64,000 nucleotides of DNA from JADFRG01 sp036986135 (GTDB taxonomy: Bacteria; Chloroflexota; Anaerolineae; Anaerolineales; E44-bin32), in contig BTQZ01000007.1 of assembly GCA_036986135.1 (NCBI GenBank), forward strand, positions 1 through 64,000, written 5' to 3'. Positions within the stretch are counted from its first letter, which is position 1; every line of letters starts with the position of its first letter. Position numbers and translations under genes: made by a program. Shown here one piece after another: positions 33,210 through 42,567 of the stretch. The notes under the pieces were generated by a model. It searched no databases and was not told the origin of the DNA. It saw only the letters and a list, made by a program, of their open reading frames with translations.

Positions 33210-35090
33210 TCAATCCGCCGCCGAGCTAGCGGGGCCCAGGCGGATGTAAACTGATTCGGGTTCAGCGTAGTCATAAGGCTCACCGGTGACCACAGGCGGC
33301 TGAGCGTAGCTGTGTTCTGGAATCGGAGAAGGGATCTGAAATTCTGGCGAGCGCGATTGCCACGGATTGGCAATGGCCACCCTTCCTCGGACGGCGCTGA
33401 TAATGAGATTAGCCAAGAAGACCAACATAGAGAAGCCTATCGTAAATCCGGCGATCGTAATCAGCAGCTGGCCCTGCTCGATACCCAAAGCCGGGTCCCA
33501 ATCGGCTATTCGGCGGCGCATCCCCAGCAGTCCGACGCGGGCCATGGCCAGGCTCTGCAGCCAGAACGCGGGCGTCATCAGCCAGAAATGCAGTTTGCCA
33601 AGCCCCTCGTCGTACATGCGGCCCGTGATTTTGGGGAACCAGTAGTAGATAGCGGCAATGAAGGGGAAGATGAACCCGCCAAACATAGTGGCGTGGAAAT
33701 GGCCAACAATGTAGTAGGTGTCGTGAAGGAAGAGATCCGTTACGCTCACCCCGCTGGGTGGCCCAGTAAGACCGCCAATCAGGAAGATGGAAATAGCGCC
33801 CAACACAAAGAGCATCGGGGTCTGGAAGCTGATCTTGCCGCCCCATAGCGTAGCTACCCAGCTGAAGAACTTTACGCCGGTGGGCACGGCAATCAGCATC
33901 GTGGTGACCATAAAGGGAATCCGCAGCCCCTCGAGCATGCCGGAAGTGAACATATGATGGCCCCAGACCAGGAAACCCATCAGTGCAATGGCCATACTCG
34001 ACAGCGCTACCCACTTGTATCCAAACAACGGCTTGCGGGAGAAGACCGGAAGCAGCTCGCTAATAATGCCCAACCCGGGGAGAATGAAGACATACACTGC
34101 CGGATGCGAGTAGAACCAAAACAGATTCTGAAACAACAGCACCTGTCCAGCGGGGGATCCGATTGCCGCCGCCCCCGGAGTTAGTTCGGGGCTGAAGAAG
34201 GTCATACCTAGAGCACGTTCGGCGCTGACCATCAGGAACGAAAGCGCGATGAACTGGGTAGCGGTAAGGGCAATGATGCTGGTAGCCATGACGGACCACA
34301 CAAAAATTGGCATGCGAAACAGGCTCATTCCTGGTGCGCGGAAGTGCAGCACGGTCACGACGACGTTGATCGATCCCACAACGGAAGACAGCCCGATTAG
34401 AAATACGCCGAGCAGGACAAACTGCATCCCCAGTGGGGCGTTGATGCTCAGCGGCGCATAGGCCGTCCAGCCGGTGTCCCACCCGCCAACGTACATACTG
34501 GAAGCCACCAGAATTGCGCCCGGCACGTTGATCCAGAAGCCGAAGGCATTCAGGCGCGGGAAAGCCATGTCCGAGGCCCCGATAAGTAGCGGGGTCAAGT
34601 AGTTCGACATGGCGCCCACTCCCACAAGGATGGCGGCAATCATCGCGATCCCGTGGGTGCTCATGATGGTGTTGTAAGTGTGGTTATCGAGGAACTGCAG
34701 ACCTGGAGAAGTCAACTCCATACGGAAAGTGAGTGCCAGCATGCCGGCCAGAAATAGCAGCGCCACCGAGGTGACTCCGTATTGGATTCCGATTACCTTG
34801 TGGCTGTAGTCCACTCCAAAGTAGCGGGTCCAAGATGGCCTCCCCTCGGGAGGCCCGTGGCGCAGCGGGGTTTCAATCCCACGCATCCACTTGAACCAAT
34901 CCGTCAAGGCTCCCACGCCGATCATGAAGCCCATGGCTCCAATCAGGATGCCAACGACGATGGCCCCCTCCTTAACCTCGAGCGTCAGTCCCATCGCGGC
35001 TCTAACGGCCACGGAGACGCCAATGCCCACTGCCGTGCCGATGAGCTGGCCGGCCAGGCCTCGGACGATGCCTAATGAAAGTATCGTCAT
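33210..35090 (-). CDS. ctaD: cytochrome c oxidase subunit I, A2-type
   Basis: The 626-residue heme-copper oxidase subunit has the heme and CuB histidines in STHGIAMI, WGHHMFTSGM and HDTYYIVGHFHATMFGG, and the CuB His-Tyr segment reads FYSHPAVYVFILPG. The usual proton-channel Glu (HPEVY) is absent; the YSHP signature marks the A2 subfamily, in which Tyr-Ser replaces Glu in the K/D-channel, as in Thermus caa3. It reduces O2 and pumps protons. The N-terminal ~75 residues form an extra membrane region before the conserved RPSWTRYFGVDYSHKVIG. Confidence 0.95.
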   Translation of the reverse strand: MTILSLGIVRGLAGQLIGTAVGIGVSVAVRAAMGLTLEVKEGAIVVGILIGAMGFMIGVGALTDWFKWMRGIETPLRHGPPEGRPSWTRYFGVDYSHKVIGIQYGVTSVALLFLAGMLALTFRMELTSPGLQFLDNHTYNTIMSTHGIAMIAAILVGVGAMSNYLTPLLIGASDMAFPRLNAFGFWINVPGAILVASSMYVGGWDTGWTAYAPLSINAPLGMQFVLLGVFLIGLSSVVGSINVVVTVLHFRAPGMSLFRMPIFVWSVMATSIIALTATQFIALSFLMVSAERALGMTFFSPELTPGAAAIGSPAGQVLLFQNLFWFYSHPAVYVFILPGLGIISELLPVFSRKPLFGYKWVALSSMAIALMGFLVWGHHMFTSGMLEGLRIPFMVTTMLIAVPTGVKFFSWVATLWGGKISFQTPMLFVLGAISIFLIGGLTGPPSGVSVTDLFLHDTYYIVGHFHATMFGGFIFPFIAAIYYWFPKITGRMYDEGLGKLHFWLMTPAFWLQSLAMARVGLLGMRRRIADWDPALGIEQGQLLITIAGFTIGFSMLVFLANLIISAVRGRVAIANPWQSRSPEFQIPSPIPEHSYAQPPVVTGEPYDYAEPESVYIRLGPASSAAD

Positions 35091-35135
35091 GCGTGTGCTC
35101 CTCGCACGAACCCGCGCCTATCAGTCGTTTGCATA

Positions 35136-36143
35136 CTAATTTCCCAGGCTGCGAATGTACGCGATCAAAGCGTCTATTTCTGTCTGGCTGAACGTGTCCC
35201 CATAAATCTTGGGCATCAGATTCGGCAAGAAGCCGTCCACAATCTGGGCATTGGGGTCAAGGATCGATTTCAACAAGTAGTCCTCATCGACGAGAACTTC
35301 CGTACCGTCTTCTAGAATCTCCTCCGAACCGAACAATGCTAGCCAACTCGGGCCCACGGAGGGACTTCCATCTGAGCTATGGCAGGCCACGCACCCATTC
35401 AGCTCGGCCAATTGCTTACCGCGATCCGCGGGGCTGAGCGCGCGGGAGTCGATCTGTGCGGCAATCCAGGCGTCGAATTCCGCCGGCTCCATCACCGTTA
35501 CCGGGGTAAGCATATTGGCGTGGTTCAGGCCACACAGCTCAGCGCAGCGGACCGTGTAGCTGCCGGACAAGGTGGGCTTGAGTCGTAAGGTAGTGGTGAT
35601 TCCAGGTACGATATCCTGTTTTAGGCGAAATTCCGGGACCCAGAAGGAATGGATCACATCCAGGGAATTGAACTCAAAAAGAACCTGACGTCCATTTGGC
35701 AGGTACAGCTCGCTTGAGCTGACACCGAATTCCGGATAGTCGAAACGCCACGACCACTGAGCGGCCGTGACTTCCACCACCATCTCGTCGGCCTCAGCCT
35801 CCAGCGTGTCGCCCAAATAGACTGCGCCCAGTCCTGCAAGCAAGAGCACGATCCCCAAAGGAATGACGGACCAGACGATTTCCAAAACCGAATTTCCGTG
35901 GACGTTGGCTCCAGGCTCATCGTCTCCTTTCTTACGACGGAAGACGACCGCGCTGTAGAGCATGATCACAATGATCAGGGCAAAGAAGAAAGCGATCACA
36001 AATGCGTAAATCGAGAAGAGCTGATCCACGTAGGCGCCCTCTTCGCTCGCAAGAGTTGGCAGAATGTTCTCGGGACCCAGCAATAATCCCACAGCAGCCG
36101 TGACGATGGCAATCAGTATCACTACCGCCAGCAAATGCCTCAT
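35136..36143 (-). CDS. ctaC: cytochrome c oxidase subunit II fused to cytochrome c (caa3)
   Basis: The 335-residue protein has two N-terminal membrane helices, a cupredoxin domain with the CuA site (HSFWVPEF and CAELCGLNHANM, ~residues 160-210) and a C-terminal cytochrome c domain with CVACHSSDG (~253) and a methionine ligand in NLMPKIYG. It accepts electrons directly and passes them to subunit I, so the complex is a caa3 oxidase. It is first in the operon II-I-IV-III. Confidence 0.95.
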   Translation of the reverse strand: MRHLLAVVILIAIVTAAVGLLLGPENILPTLASEEGAYVDQLFSIYAFVIAFFFALIIVIMLYSAVVFRRKKGDDEPGANVHGNSVLEIVWSVIPLGIVLLLAGLGAVYLGDTLEAEADEMVVEVTAAQWSWRFDYPEFGVSSSELYLPNGRQVLFEFNSLDVIHSFWVPEFRLKQDIVPGITTTLRLKPTLSGSYTVRCAELCGLNHANMLTPVTVMEPAEFDAWIAAQIDSRALSPADRGKQLAELNGCVACHSSDGSPSVGPSWLALFGSEEILEDGTEVLVDEDYLLKSILDPNAQIVDGFLPNLMPKIYGDTFSQTEIDALIAYIRSLGN

Positions 36144-36413
36144 GCGGCCTTCCTCTCCTGCCCTACGCCAGGCTCGTACGGGTCAATCAACGACCCCACG
36201 CTGATGCCAACAACCTGTCTGAGCGCGGCTGTTTTTGCCCTGCGATCTATTTGAATTGGATCTCGTCCCCACTGGGGAAGTCCCTCGCCGACCGGGGAAC
36301 AAGCGCCCCATTGTGCCGGAACTAACGCTTAAGGTGCACGGATTCAACGTCACTTCTCCAATCATGTTGGCTCGTCGTCGGGCAAGGGGCTTGCGATCAG
36401 AGCCTCCCCGCAC
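36144..36413. other. 270-base gap upstream of the oxidase operon
   Basis: No gene supported. It must contain the promoter of the minus-strand cytochrome oxidase operon and lies behind the ThiO-like gene's stop. I see no strong -35/-10 pair or hairpin. Confidence 0.35.
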
Positions 36414-37505
36414 TCAGACTTTTAGCGAGTCTCTGTCGGGCGAGTAGGGGAGCAGATTCAGCTCCGGTGTCTCGCCCGCTACGATCTGTCTCACCAGGTC
36501 GGCGGTAATCGGCGCCAACAGGATCCCGTTACGGAAGTGTCCGGTGGCGATGACTAGGTTGGGGAGTTCGGCGGAGGGCCCGATGAGGGGCAGATCGTCC
36601 GGCGTTCCTGGGCGGAGCCCGGCCCAGGCGCCAGCAAAAGTGGAGGTCTCAAGCACAGGGGAGATCTCAAAAGCTCGCCTCGAGACCGTCCCCAGGCCTT
36701 CGGGAGTATTGGAGAGGTCGAAGCCGACATCCTCAACCGTCGCCCCCAGCATGGTTTGGGTGTCGCCCTTTGGGACGATGTATCCCCTTGGCGAGTGGAT
36801 CACGTGCTTGAAGTAGGAGCCTTCGACAGAATAGGCTTGTCCCCGCCTGGGCTTAACCGGCACATTCCAGATCTGCCCCGACCATGCGCCGGCGGCCAGC
36901 ACGACCCAATCCGCTTCGTAGAGTGTCTCTCCGGCGTTGACTCCCGTTACGCGTCCGCTGCGACTTTCGACCGAAGTCACCTCGGCCTGTTCGAATGTGG
37001 CTCCAGATTGATGCGCAGCGCGGACGAAGGCCTGGGTCAGGGCCGTGTTATCGACCCATGCATCGTTGGGAGAATAAAGCGCCCCAGCAATCTCGGGGTT
37101 GAGGTTTGGCTCCAACATCAGAGCCTCTTCGATGGAGGCCTCTTCGAGTTCGACCCCCTCCTCGCGATTCACTCGCAGGGTGCCCTCCAGCGATGCCAGA
37201 TCATCATCGTTGAAAGCGAGGATTAGCTGCCCCTCCTGGCGGAAATACACGTGCTCCCCAACTGCCTCTTGCAGCTCTTGAATAATGGCTGGGTAGAAAT
37301 CGCGGCTCTTCTGTGCCAGCACCCGCAGCGGTTTGGGCATTGTGTCGGGCCGGCCATGAAAGCTGAGCACGCCGAGCGCGGCCTGGGAGGCCTCGCTGCC
37401 GGGAGCGGACCGATCCAAGATCGTTACGTTGAATCCGGCCTGGGCCAGCCGCCAGGCGCTTGCAGCCCCGATGATCCCGGCGCCGACGATGAGTACGTCA
37501 GTCAT
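36414..37505 (-). CDS. thiO: glycine oxidase ThiO-like FAD amine oxidase
   Basis: The 363-residue flavoprotein starts VLIVGAGIIGAASAWRLAQAG, the FAD dinucleotide-binding motif, and has the DAO-family C-terminal pattern TFAGAWAGLRPGTPDDLPLIG and ATGHFRNGILLAPITA, typical of glycine/D-amino acid oxidases such as ThiO, which supply the dehydroglycine for thiazole synthesis. No other thiamine gene is nearby; it follows the branched-chain amino acid transporter on the same strand, so an amino-acid catabolic role is also possible. Confidence 0.8.
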   Translation of the reverse strand: MTDVLIVGAGIIGAASAWRLAQAGFNVTILDRSAPGSEASQAALGVLSFHGRPDTMPKPLRVLAQKSRDFYPAIIQELQEAVGEHVYFRQEGQLILAFNDDDLASLEGTLRVNREEGVELEEASIEEALMLEPNLNPEIAGALYSPNDAWVDNTALTQAFVRAAHQSGATFEQAEVTSVESRSGRVTGVNAGETLYEADWVVLAAGAWSGQIWNVPVKPRRGQAYSVEGSYFKHVIHSPRGYIVPKGDTQTMLGATVEDVGFDLSNTPEGLGTVSRRAFEISPVLETSTFAGAWAGLRPGTPDDLPLIGPSAELPNLVIATGHFRNGILLAPITADLVRQIVAGETPELNLLPYSPDRDSLKV

Positions 37506-37577
37506 TTATTCCTGCGGGAGATGTTCTGCAGCGTACTAATCGGGGGAATGGCTACCATAGAGTGATTCCCGGCACAG

Positions 37578-38294
37578 CTACACCCAAAGCGCTTTCTCGA
37601 GATCGGTAAATTCCTCCGCCGGTCCGTCGAATTTGTTTCGGCCCAGCTCCAGAACGTATACGTAGTCTGAGATCTTGAGCGCTTGCCGGATCTCCTGATC
37701 CACAAGCACGATGGTAAGACCCTCGACATCCCTGAGATCGACCAACATCCGATAGACCTCTTGGCTGAGCAGCTTCGCCAGCCCCGCCGTGGGCTCATCC
37801 ACCAGGATGAGCTTAGGGTCGGTCATGAGCGTGCGCGCGATCTCGACCATGCGCTGCTGTCCGCCGGACAGTTCGCCGGCAGTTTGTTTGCGTTTTTCGA
37901 TCAGGGCCGGGAAGCGCTCGTAGTTCTCCTCGACTTTTCGTTTCACGCGCTTCTTGTCCTTGCGAAAGGTCCACCCTCCCAGCACCAAATTTTCCTCAAC
38001 CGACATGAAGGGGAAGATCCCCGTGTGTTGTGGGATGTACGAGAGCCCGCGGTTGACGAGCTCGTGCGTAGGTTCTCCAACAACATCCTCGCCCTCAAGC
38101 AGGATCTGTCCCCCGTTGGGTTTTAGGAATCCATAGATGCCCTTCAGCAAGGTCGACTTTCCGACCCCATTGGCTCCGAGGATGCAGGTTAGCTTGCTGG
38201 TTTGGGCGCGGATATTTACGCCCTGTAGGATGTTGAGGTCCTTGTAGTAGCCGACGTAGAGGTCCTTGACCTCCAACATGTACCCGTTATCCAT
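37578..38294 (-). CDS. livF: branched-chain amino acid ABC transporter ATPase LivF
   Basis: The 238-residue ATPase has Walker A GANGVGKSTLLKG, signature ELSGGQQRMVEIART and Walker B PKLILVDEPTAGL, with LivF-type features (SYIPQHTGIFPFMSVEENL). It energises amino acid import with LivG. It overlaps livG by 8 bases. Confidence 0.92.
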   Translation of the reverse strand: MDNGYMLEVKDLYVGYYKDLNILQGVNIRAQTSKLTCILGANGVGKSTLLKGIYGFLKPNGGQILLEGEDVVGEPTHELVNRGLSYIPQHTGIFPFMSVEENLVLGGWTFRKDKKRVKRKVEENYERFPALIEKRKQTAGELSGGQQRMVEIARTLMTDPKLILVDEPTAGLAKLLSQEVYRMLVDLRDVEGLTIVLVDQEIRQALKISDYVYVLELGRNKFDGPAEEFTDLEKALWV

Positions 38295-39039
38295 CCCCCG
38301 GTTCCTCCAGCTCTTCCTCTTCCTCCTCTTTGCCCAGATAAGCCTCGATCACGACCGGATCCCGCTTGACATCCGCCGGATCGCCGTCGGCGATGACTGC
38401 GCCAAAATCTAGCACCACCAGCCGCTCGCTCAGTGCAAAGATGGATTCCATGTCATGGCTGATCAGGAGGATGGCTTTGCCATCTTTGCGTACTCTTCGA
38501 ATGTATTCGTAAATAGTTTCCTGCAACTTGGGGTGAACGCCGGCAAACGGCTCATCCAAGATGATGAAATCGGGCTTCATCATCAAAAGCCGGCCGAGCT
38601 CCAGCAGCTTCTGTTGACCGCCAGAAAGACTGCCGCCCTCGTCGTTAGCGAGATGTTCGATGGTGAGGAACTCCAGGATCTCTTGAGCCTCCCGAACGCG
38701 CTCGCGCCGATCGGCGGTGGGGTGGATGGCCATGGCCGGCACCAGCATGTTCTCCATCACGGTCATGCGCCGGAAGGCCCTGGTGACCTGAAAGGTGCGA
38801 CCGATGCCACGGTGTGCGATGTGGTAGGGCGCCATGCCATCGATGCGCTCCCCATTGAACCAGACAGTACCGCTGGTTGGGCTGTATGCACCGTCGATGA
38901 TGTCAGTTAGTGTGGTCTTGCCCGCGCCATTCGGGCCGATCAGCCCCACAAGTTGGGGCTCGTCGATCTTGAGATTCACGCCGTTCAAGGCCTTCACCCC
39001 GCCGAAGTTCATGTGGATATCGCGCAGTTCAAGCTCCAT
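38287..39039 (-). CDS. livG: branched-chain amino acid ABC transporter ATPase LivG
   Basis: The 250-residue ATPase has Walker A GPNGAGKTTLTDII, LivG-type IGRTFQVTRAFRRMTVMEN and signature SLSGGQQKLLELGRLL, Walker B PDFIILDEPFAGVHP. The C-terminus ends in a Glu-rich tail. It lies between livM and livF in the minus-strand operon. Confidence 0.92.
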   Translation of the reverse strand: MELELRDIHMNFGGVKALNGVNLKIDEPQLVGLIGPNGAGKTTLTDIIDGAYSPTSGTVWFNGERIDGMAPYHIAHRGIGRTFQVTRAFRRMTVMENMLVPAMAIHPTADRRERVREAQEILEFLTIEHLANDEGGSLSGGQQKLLELGRLLMMKPDFIILDEPFAGVHPKLQETIYEYIRRVRKDGKAILLISHDMESIFALSERLVVLDFGAVIADGDPADVKRDPVVIEAYLGKEEEEEELEEPGDG

Positions 39040-39086
39040 GGATCAACCCCCAGGCCTCCGGCAAAGGGAGATGTGATTCAAAAGGC

Positions 39087-40109
39087 TCATGCCGGCTCAC
39101 TTTCGCTCGGCAGCTTACGCTTCGCTACGGTCTCGGCCAGCGCCTCTTCCCGTCGCAGGACATATTGGAGAACCGGATGAAGCAGACCGTTTTGGAAGAA
39201 GCGCAACGTCAGCATCAACAGCAACCCAAAGACCACCAAGCGCCAATTCAGCAGTGGGCGCATGATCTCCAGTCCGAATTGAATGAGGATGGCGCCGAAG
39301 GCGGCCGCGATCAGACTCTCGATCCCACCGATCACCGCCATCGTGATCACAATGCTCATCTGCAGGATCAGAATAACGTTGGGCGTGATGATCTCCACAT
39401 AGTGGAATTGCACCGCGCCCGCCAAACCAGCAATCATGGAAGTCACGACAAAAACGAAGATTTTGTAACGAACCACGTGCACGCCGAGTGCCGCAGCGGC
39501 CTCCTCATCTTCGCGGATGGATCGGAAGAACAGCCCGAACCGGGATCTGACCAGCGCGTACATGAAAGCCAATCCAAACACCAGCAGCGCCAGGTGTATG
39601 TAGTAGGCGGGCACCTTGGAGGTGGTGTTGACCAAGGGAACCATCGAGAGCCCATCGGGACCTTCGGTGATGCGATGCTCAGCCATCAATACCAGGCGAA
39701 GGATCTCAGAGAAAGCGATGGTGAACAGCGCCAGGTAGGTACGCCTAAGCCGAAGGGTCAATGCGCCGATGATGAAGCCGAACACTCCGGCCAGAAGAGT
39801 CCCAAGGATAATGCCGGGCACGACACCCACGGCCATATATTGGCCCAGGAGCCCAGCCGTGTATGCGCCGATCGCCATAAAGGCCATGGTTCCAAACGAG
39901 AACTGTCCGGCATATCCGGCCAGCAGCGACCAACTTGCGGCCAGAATCGCGTAATACATGGCCACAATGGAAACGTGGAACCAGTAGGGAGGCACGCCCA
40001 GGGCGATCATCAATACCGGGGCAAAGATGGCAAGGATCAGCAGTCCGCCTAGAGGAACCGCGACTCGCAGGTCGGCACTTCGGATGCGGGCTATGGTTCG
40101 GGAACTCAC
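39087..40109 (-). CDS. livM: branched-chain amino acid ABC transporter permease LivM
   Basis: The 340-residue permease has about ten hydrophobic segments and the LivM core AILAASWSLLAGYAGQFSFGTMAFMAIGAYTAG, plus the loop FRSIREDEEAAAALGV (EAA-type ATPase contact). It overlaps livH by 4 bases and pairs with it in the transporter. Confidence 0.92.
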   Translation of the reverse strand: MSSRTIARIRSADLRVAVPLGGLLILAIFAPVLMIALGVPPYWFHVSIVAMYYAILAASWSLLAGYAGQFSFGTMAFMAIGAYTAGLLGQYMAVGVVPGIILGTLLAGVFGFIIGALTLRLRRTYLALFTIAFSEILRLVLMAEHRITEGPDGLSMVPLVNTTSKVPAYYIHLALLVFGLAFMYALVRSRFGLFFRSIREDEEAAAALGVHVVRYKIFVFVVTSMIAGLAGAVQFHYVEIITPNVILILQMSIVITMAVIGGIESLIAAAFGAILIQFGLEIMRPLLNWRLVVFGLLLMLTLRFFQNGLLHPVLQYVLRREEALAETVAKRKLPSESEPA

Positions 40110-41032
40110 AGCTTTCTCCCGAACAGACCTTGGGGCCGGATCAAAAGCACTAGGGCGAAGATGACCAAGCCAAAAGCGCTCTGGTATGCAAGGCCGCGAC
40201 TAGGATCGGGGAAGCAGCCGGTTCCCAATGACTCCACCGCCCCGACGATCAATCCGCCTATCAGTGCACCCGGGATGGAGCCCATGCCGCCTAGCACGAT
40301 GACGACGTAGGACTTGGAGGCGGCAGGGACACCGACGTTGAAGGTCCAAGAGAAGACCTGCACCAGCGCCGCGCCCGACATGCCGGCTAGGGCCGCGCCG
40401 AGCCCGAAGGCGAAGTTGTTCATACGCAGCGGGTTGATTCCGGTGACGGCCGCGGCGTCCTTGTCCTGGCTGACGGCCCTCAAACCGCGCCCGGTCCAGG
40501 TTCGCTGGATAAACCAAAGCAGGATTGCGATCAGGACCAGCGCGATAACAGCCGCCACAACGCGGGTCGAATAGACGGTTACGACTCCAAATAATGGCTT
40601 AATGATCAAATCGACGAAGCGGCTAGCCTTGAATGGGAACGGGCCGATGATGGCGACGGTGAGGTATTGCAGGAAGAAGGCGAATCCGAAGGTTACCAGG
40701 ATGGCATACTCGCCAGGTCTCTGTACTTTCCCCTCGTGCATGGGGCGCAGGAAGAGCCGCTCAAAAATGGCTCCAATGATGAAGGTAGCAATCCCTGCGG
40801 AAGCTATTGCGATGATCGGATTAAGGCCGGCAAAAAAGTCTAAAAGGAAGAAGGCCACAAACCCACCGATCATGTACAGCTCGCCGTGGGAGAAATTCAC
40901 GATGCCCAGCACAGAGAAGATCAGGGTCAGTCCGAGGGCCATTAGGGCGTAGATGATGCCCATCACGAGCCCGTTGGTAAGCAGGGTTGCGAGGTAGGCA
41001 ATCGACTCGATGCATTGGTCAAAAATCAGCAT
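40106..41032 (-). CDS. livH: branched-chain amino acid ABC transporter permease LivH
   Basis: The 308-residue permease has the LivH pattern: GLVMGIIYALMALGLTLIFSVLGIVNFSHGELYMIGG near the N-terminus and a C-terminal VVIVLGGMGSIPGALIGGLIVG. I start it at the ATG ending at 41032, which has a good AAGGAA ribosome site; the longer frame to 41092 runs through a strong hairpin and is unlikely to be translated. Confidence 0.92.
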   Translation of the reverse strand: MLIFDQCIESIAYLATLLTNGLVMGIIYALMALGLTLIFSVLGIVNFSHGELYMIGGFVAFFLLDFFAGLNPIIAIASAGIATFIIGAIFERLFLRPMHEGKVQRPGEYAILVTFGFAFFLQYLTVAIIGPFPFKASRFVDLIIKPLFGVVTVYSTRVVAAVIALVLIAILLWFIQRTWTGRGLRAVSQDKDAAAVTGINPLRMNNFAFGLGAALAGMSGAALVQVFSWTFNVGVPAASKSYVVIVLGGMGSIPGALIGGLIVGAVESLGTGCFPDPSRGLAYQSAFGLVIFALVLLIRPQGLFGRKL

Positions 41033-41061
41033 CTTTGCGTTCCTTCTGATCGATGGTGGGA

Positions 41062-41093
41062 TGCAAAGGAGGGGTTGCCCCCTCCTTTGCATT
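41062..41093 (-). terminator. strong intercistronic hairpin after livK
   Basis: Fourteen-base perfect arms ATGCAAAGGAGGGG/CCCCTCCTTTGCAT with a 4-base loop lie between the livK stop and the livH start. There is no T-run, so it is probably an mRNA-stabilising or partial-attenuation hairpin that allows more binding protein than permease. Confidence 0.75.
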
Positions 41094-41106
41094 TAGAGCG
41101 TGCGCC

Positions 41107-42486
41107 CTACGGTCTGACGATCGCTCCCTCGCTCGTGCGGTAAGTAGCGGGCCAAATGACTTCAATGTCATCCGAGCTCTGTCCGGTTTCTGTGTACTGT
41201 AGGAACAGCAGCGGGACTTCAGGCCACTGGTGCCACATGTAGGCCGGTTGGCCGGCATCCGCAGGCGTATTGCCGCTTCCGTATGGGAAGGTGTAGCGAC
41301 CTGCGGCGCCCTCGAAGTCGGTCTCCTCCAACGCAGCGATGATCGCATCTGGATCGAGCGACCCCGCGCGGTTGATGGCGTCCGCCATGAGGTTCAGCGA
41401 GTCATAGGCCTCGAAGGCGTAAGCCTCCGGGAAGCGGCCCATGCGGGCCCGGTACACCTCTGCAAAGGCCAGCCCGGTTTCGGTCGCGGAAGATGCCCAC
41501 GGCCCGATCCTGGGAACAACTGCAAAGTTGCCGTCCGGTACGTTCTGCCAGAACTCATCGTGGTTTAGTGCGACCTGATTGGCGACCACGATGGTCTGGC
41601 TGATGTCGATCCCACCCTCATACAGCTGCTGCTGCAGATTGTAAGAGGTCTCGCCGGTCACCTTGATCAAGATGGCGTCCGGGACCGTGTCCAGCGCATT
41701 GATACGCGTCACGACTGAACTGAAGTCCTGGGTCGGAAGATCGGCGAAGAAAGTTTCGTGGGTTAGGCCATACTCCGGGAACCACTTGTCGGCCTTATCG
41801 ACCTGTCCCTGTCCATAGCCGGTGTTCTCGGCCACGATCACGACGAACATTTTGCCGTCGCCATTGTAGTCACCGACCTCCGACAGCCACTTACCGTCCA
41901 TTTGGGCCGTGAAGGTGGAGGTGGGGGCGATGCGGAAGACCTCCGGATAGCCAACGCCGGTGATGTCGTCGTTGTAGGTCTCGGCGAAGATGGTGGGGAC
42001 GTGGTATTTGTTAGCCACCTCTTTCATCGTGAGTCCGACCGCACTGTGGTACTCGCCCACGACTGCCACGACGCAGTCCTGCGTGATCAGGCGCTCCATC
42101 ACCGCGGTTCCACGCTCTGGCAGGCCCTCCGTGTCATTGAGGATGATGTTGATGGGCTTGCCGAGCACGCCGCCGGCTGCATTGATCTCATCTTCCGCGA
42201 TGCGGAAGGCCGCCTGCATCACCAGGCCGCCGGTGACAGAACCGGGGGCGGAGAGCGGTGCGGTGGCGCCGATCTGGATGGTCTCGACGTCGGCGACATC
42301 CATCGGAGCGCAGCGGCCGGGGACGGCCGTGACTTCCACTTCCACAGTAGTGGATTCGCCCGCGACCTCGACGATCTCCGTAATTACCACTTCCTCTACA
42401 ATCGTTTCTGGCGTGGGGGTCGCACAGGCTCCCGCCAGCAGCGCTACGGTTGCTATCGCGAGCGCCCAAATAATCTTTCGATGCAT
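41107..42486 (-). CDS. livK: branched-chain amino acid ABC transporter binding lipoprotein
   Basis: The 459-residue lipoprotein has lipobox LLAGAC (Cys ~21), a Val/Glu/Thr-rich linker (TEIVEVAGESTTVEVEVTA) and a periplasmic-binding fold of the Leu/Ile/Val family: QIGATAPLSAPGSVTGG (~residue 70), LNDTEG, VVGEYHSAVG and the later AFEAYDSLNLMADAIN. It captures the substrate outside the cell. It is the first transporter gene in the minus-strand unit, behind a peptidase and a CoA-transferase. Confidence 0.9.
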   Translation of the reverse strand: MHRKIIWALAIATVALLAGACATPTPETIVEEVVITEIVEVAGESTTVEVEVTAVPGRCAPMDVADVETIQIGATAPLSAPGSVTGGLVMQAAFRIAEDEINAAGGVLGKPINIILNDTEGLPERGTAVMERLITQDCVVAVVGEYHSAVGLTMKEVANKYHVPTIFAETYNDDITGVGYPEVFRIAPTSTFTAQMDGKWLSEVGDYNGDGKMFVVIVAENTGYGQGQVDKADKWFPEYGLTHETFFADLPTQDFSSVVTRINALDTVPDAILIKVTGETSYNLQQQLYEGGIDISQTIVVANQVALNHDEFWQNVPDGNFAVVPRIGPWASSATETGLAFAEVYRARMGRFPEAYAFEAYDSLNLMADAINRAGSLDPDAIIAALEETDFEGAAGRYTFPYGSGNTPADAGQPAYMWHQWPEVPLLFLQYTETGQSSDDIEVIWPATYRTSEGAIVRP

Positions 42487-42567
42487 GTTACTCCTCCTCT
42501 AGTTCGGATACGTTCAGGATGCGGGGTCTAGACATCTCTACATAAACTCCCTCCTTCAGGATTCGCG

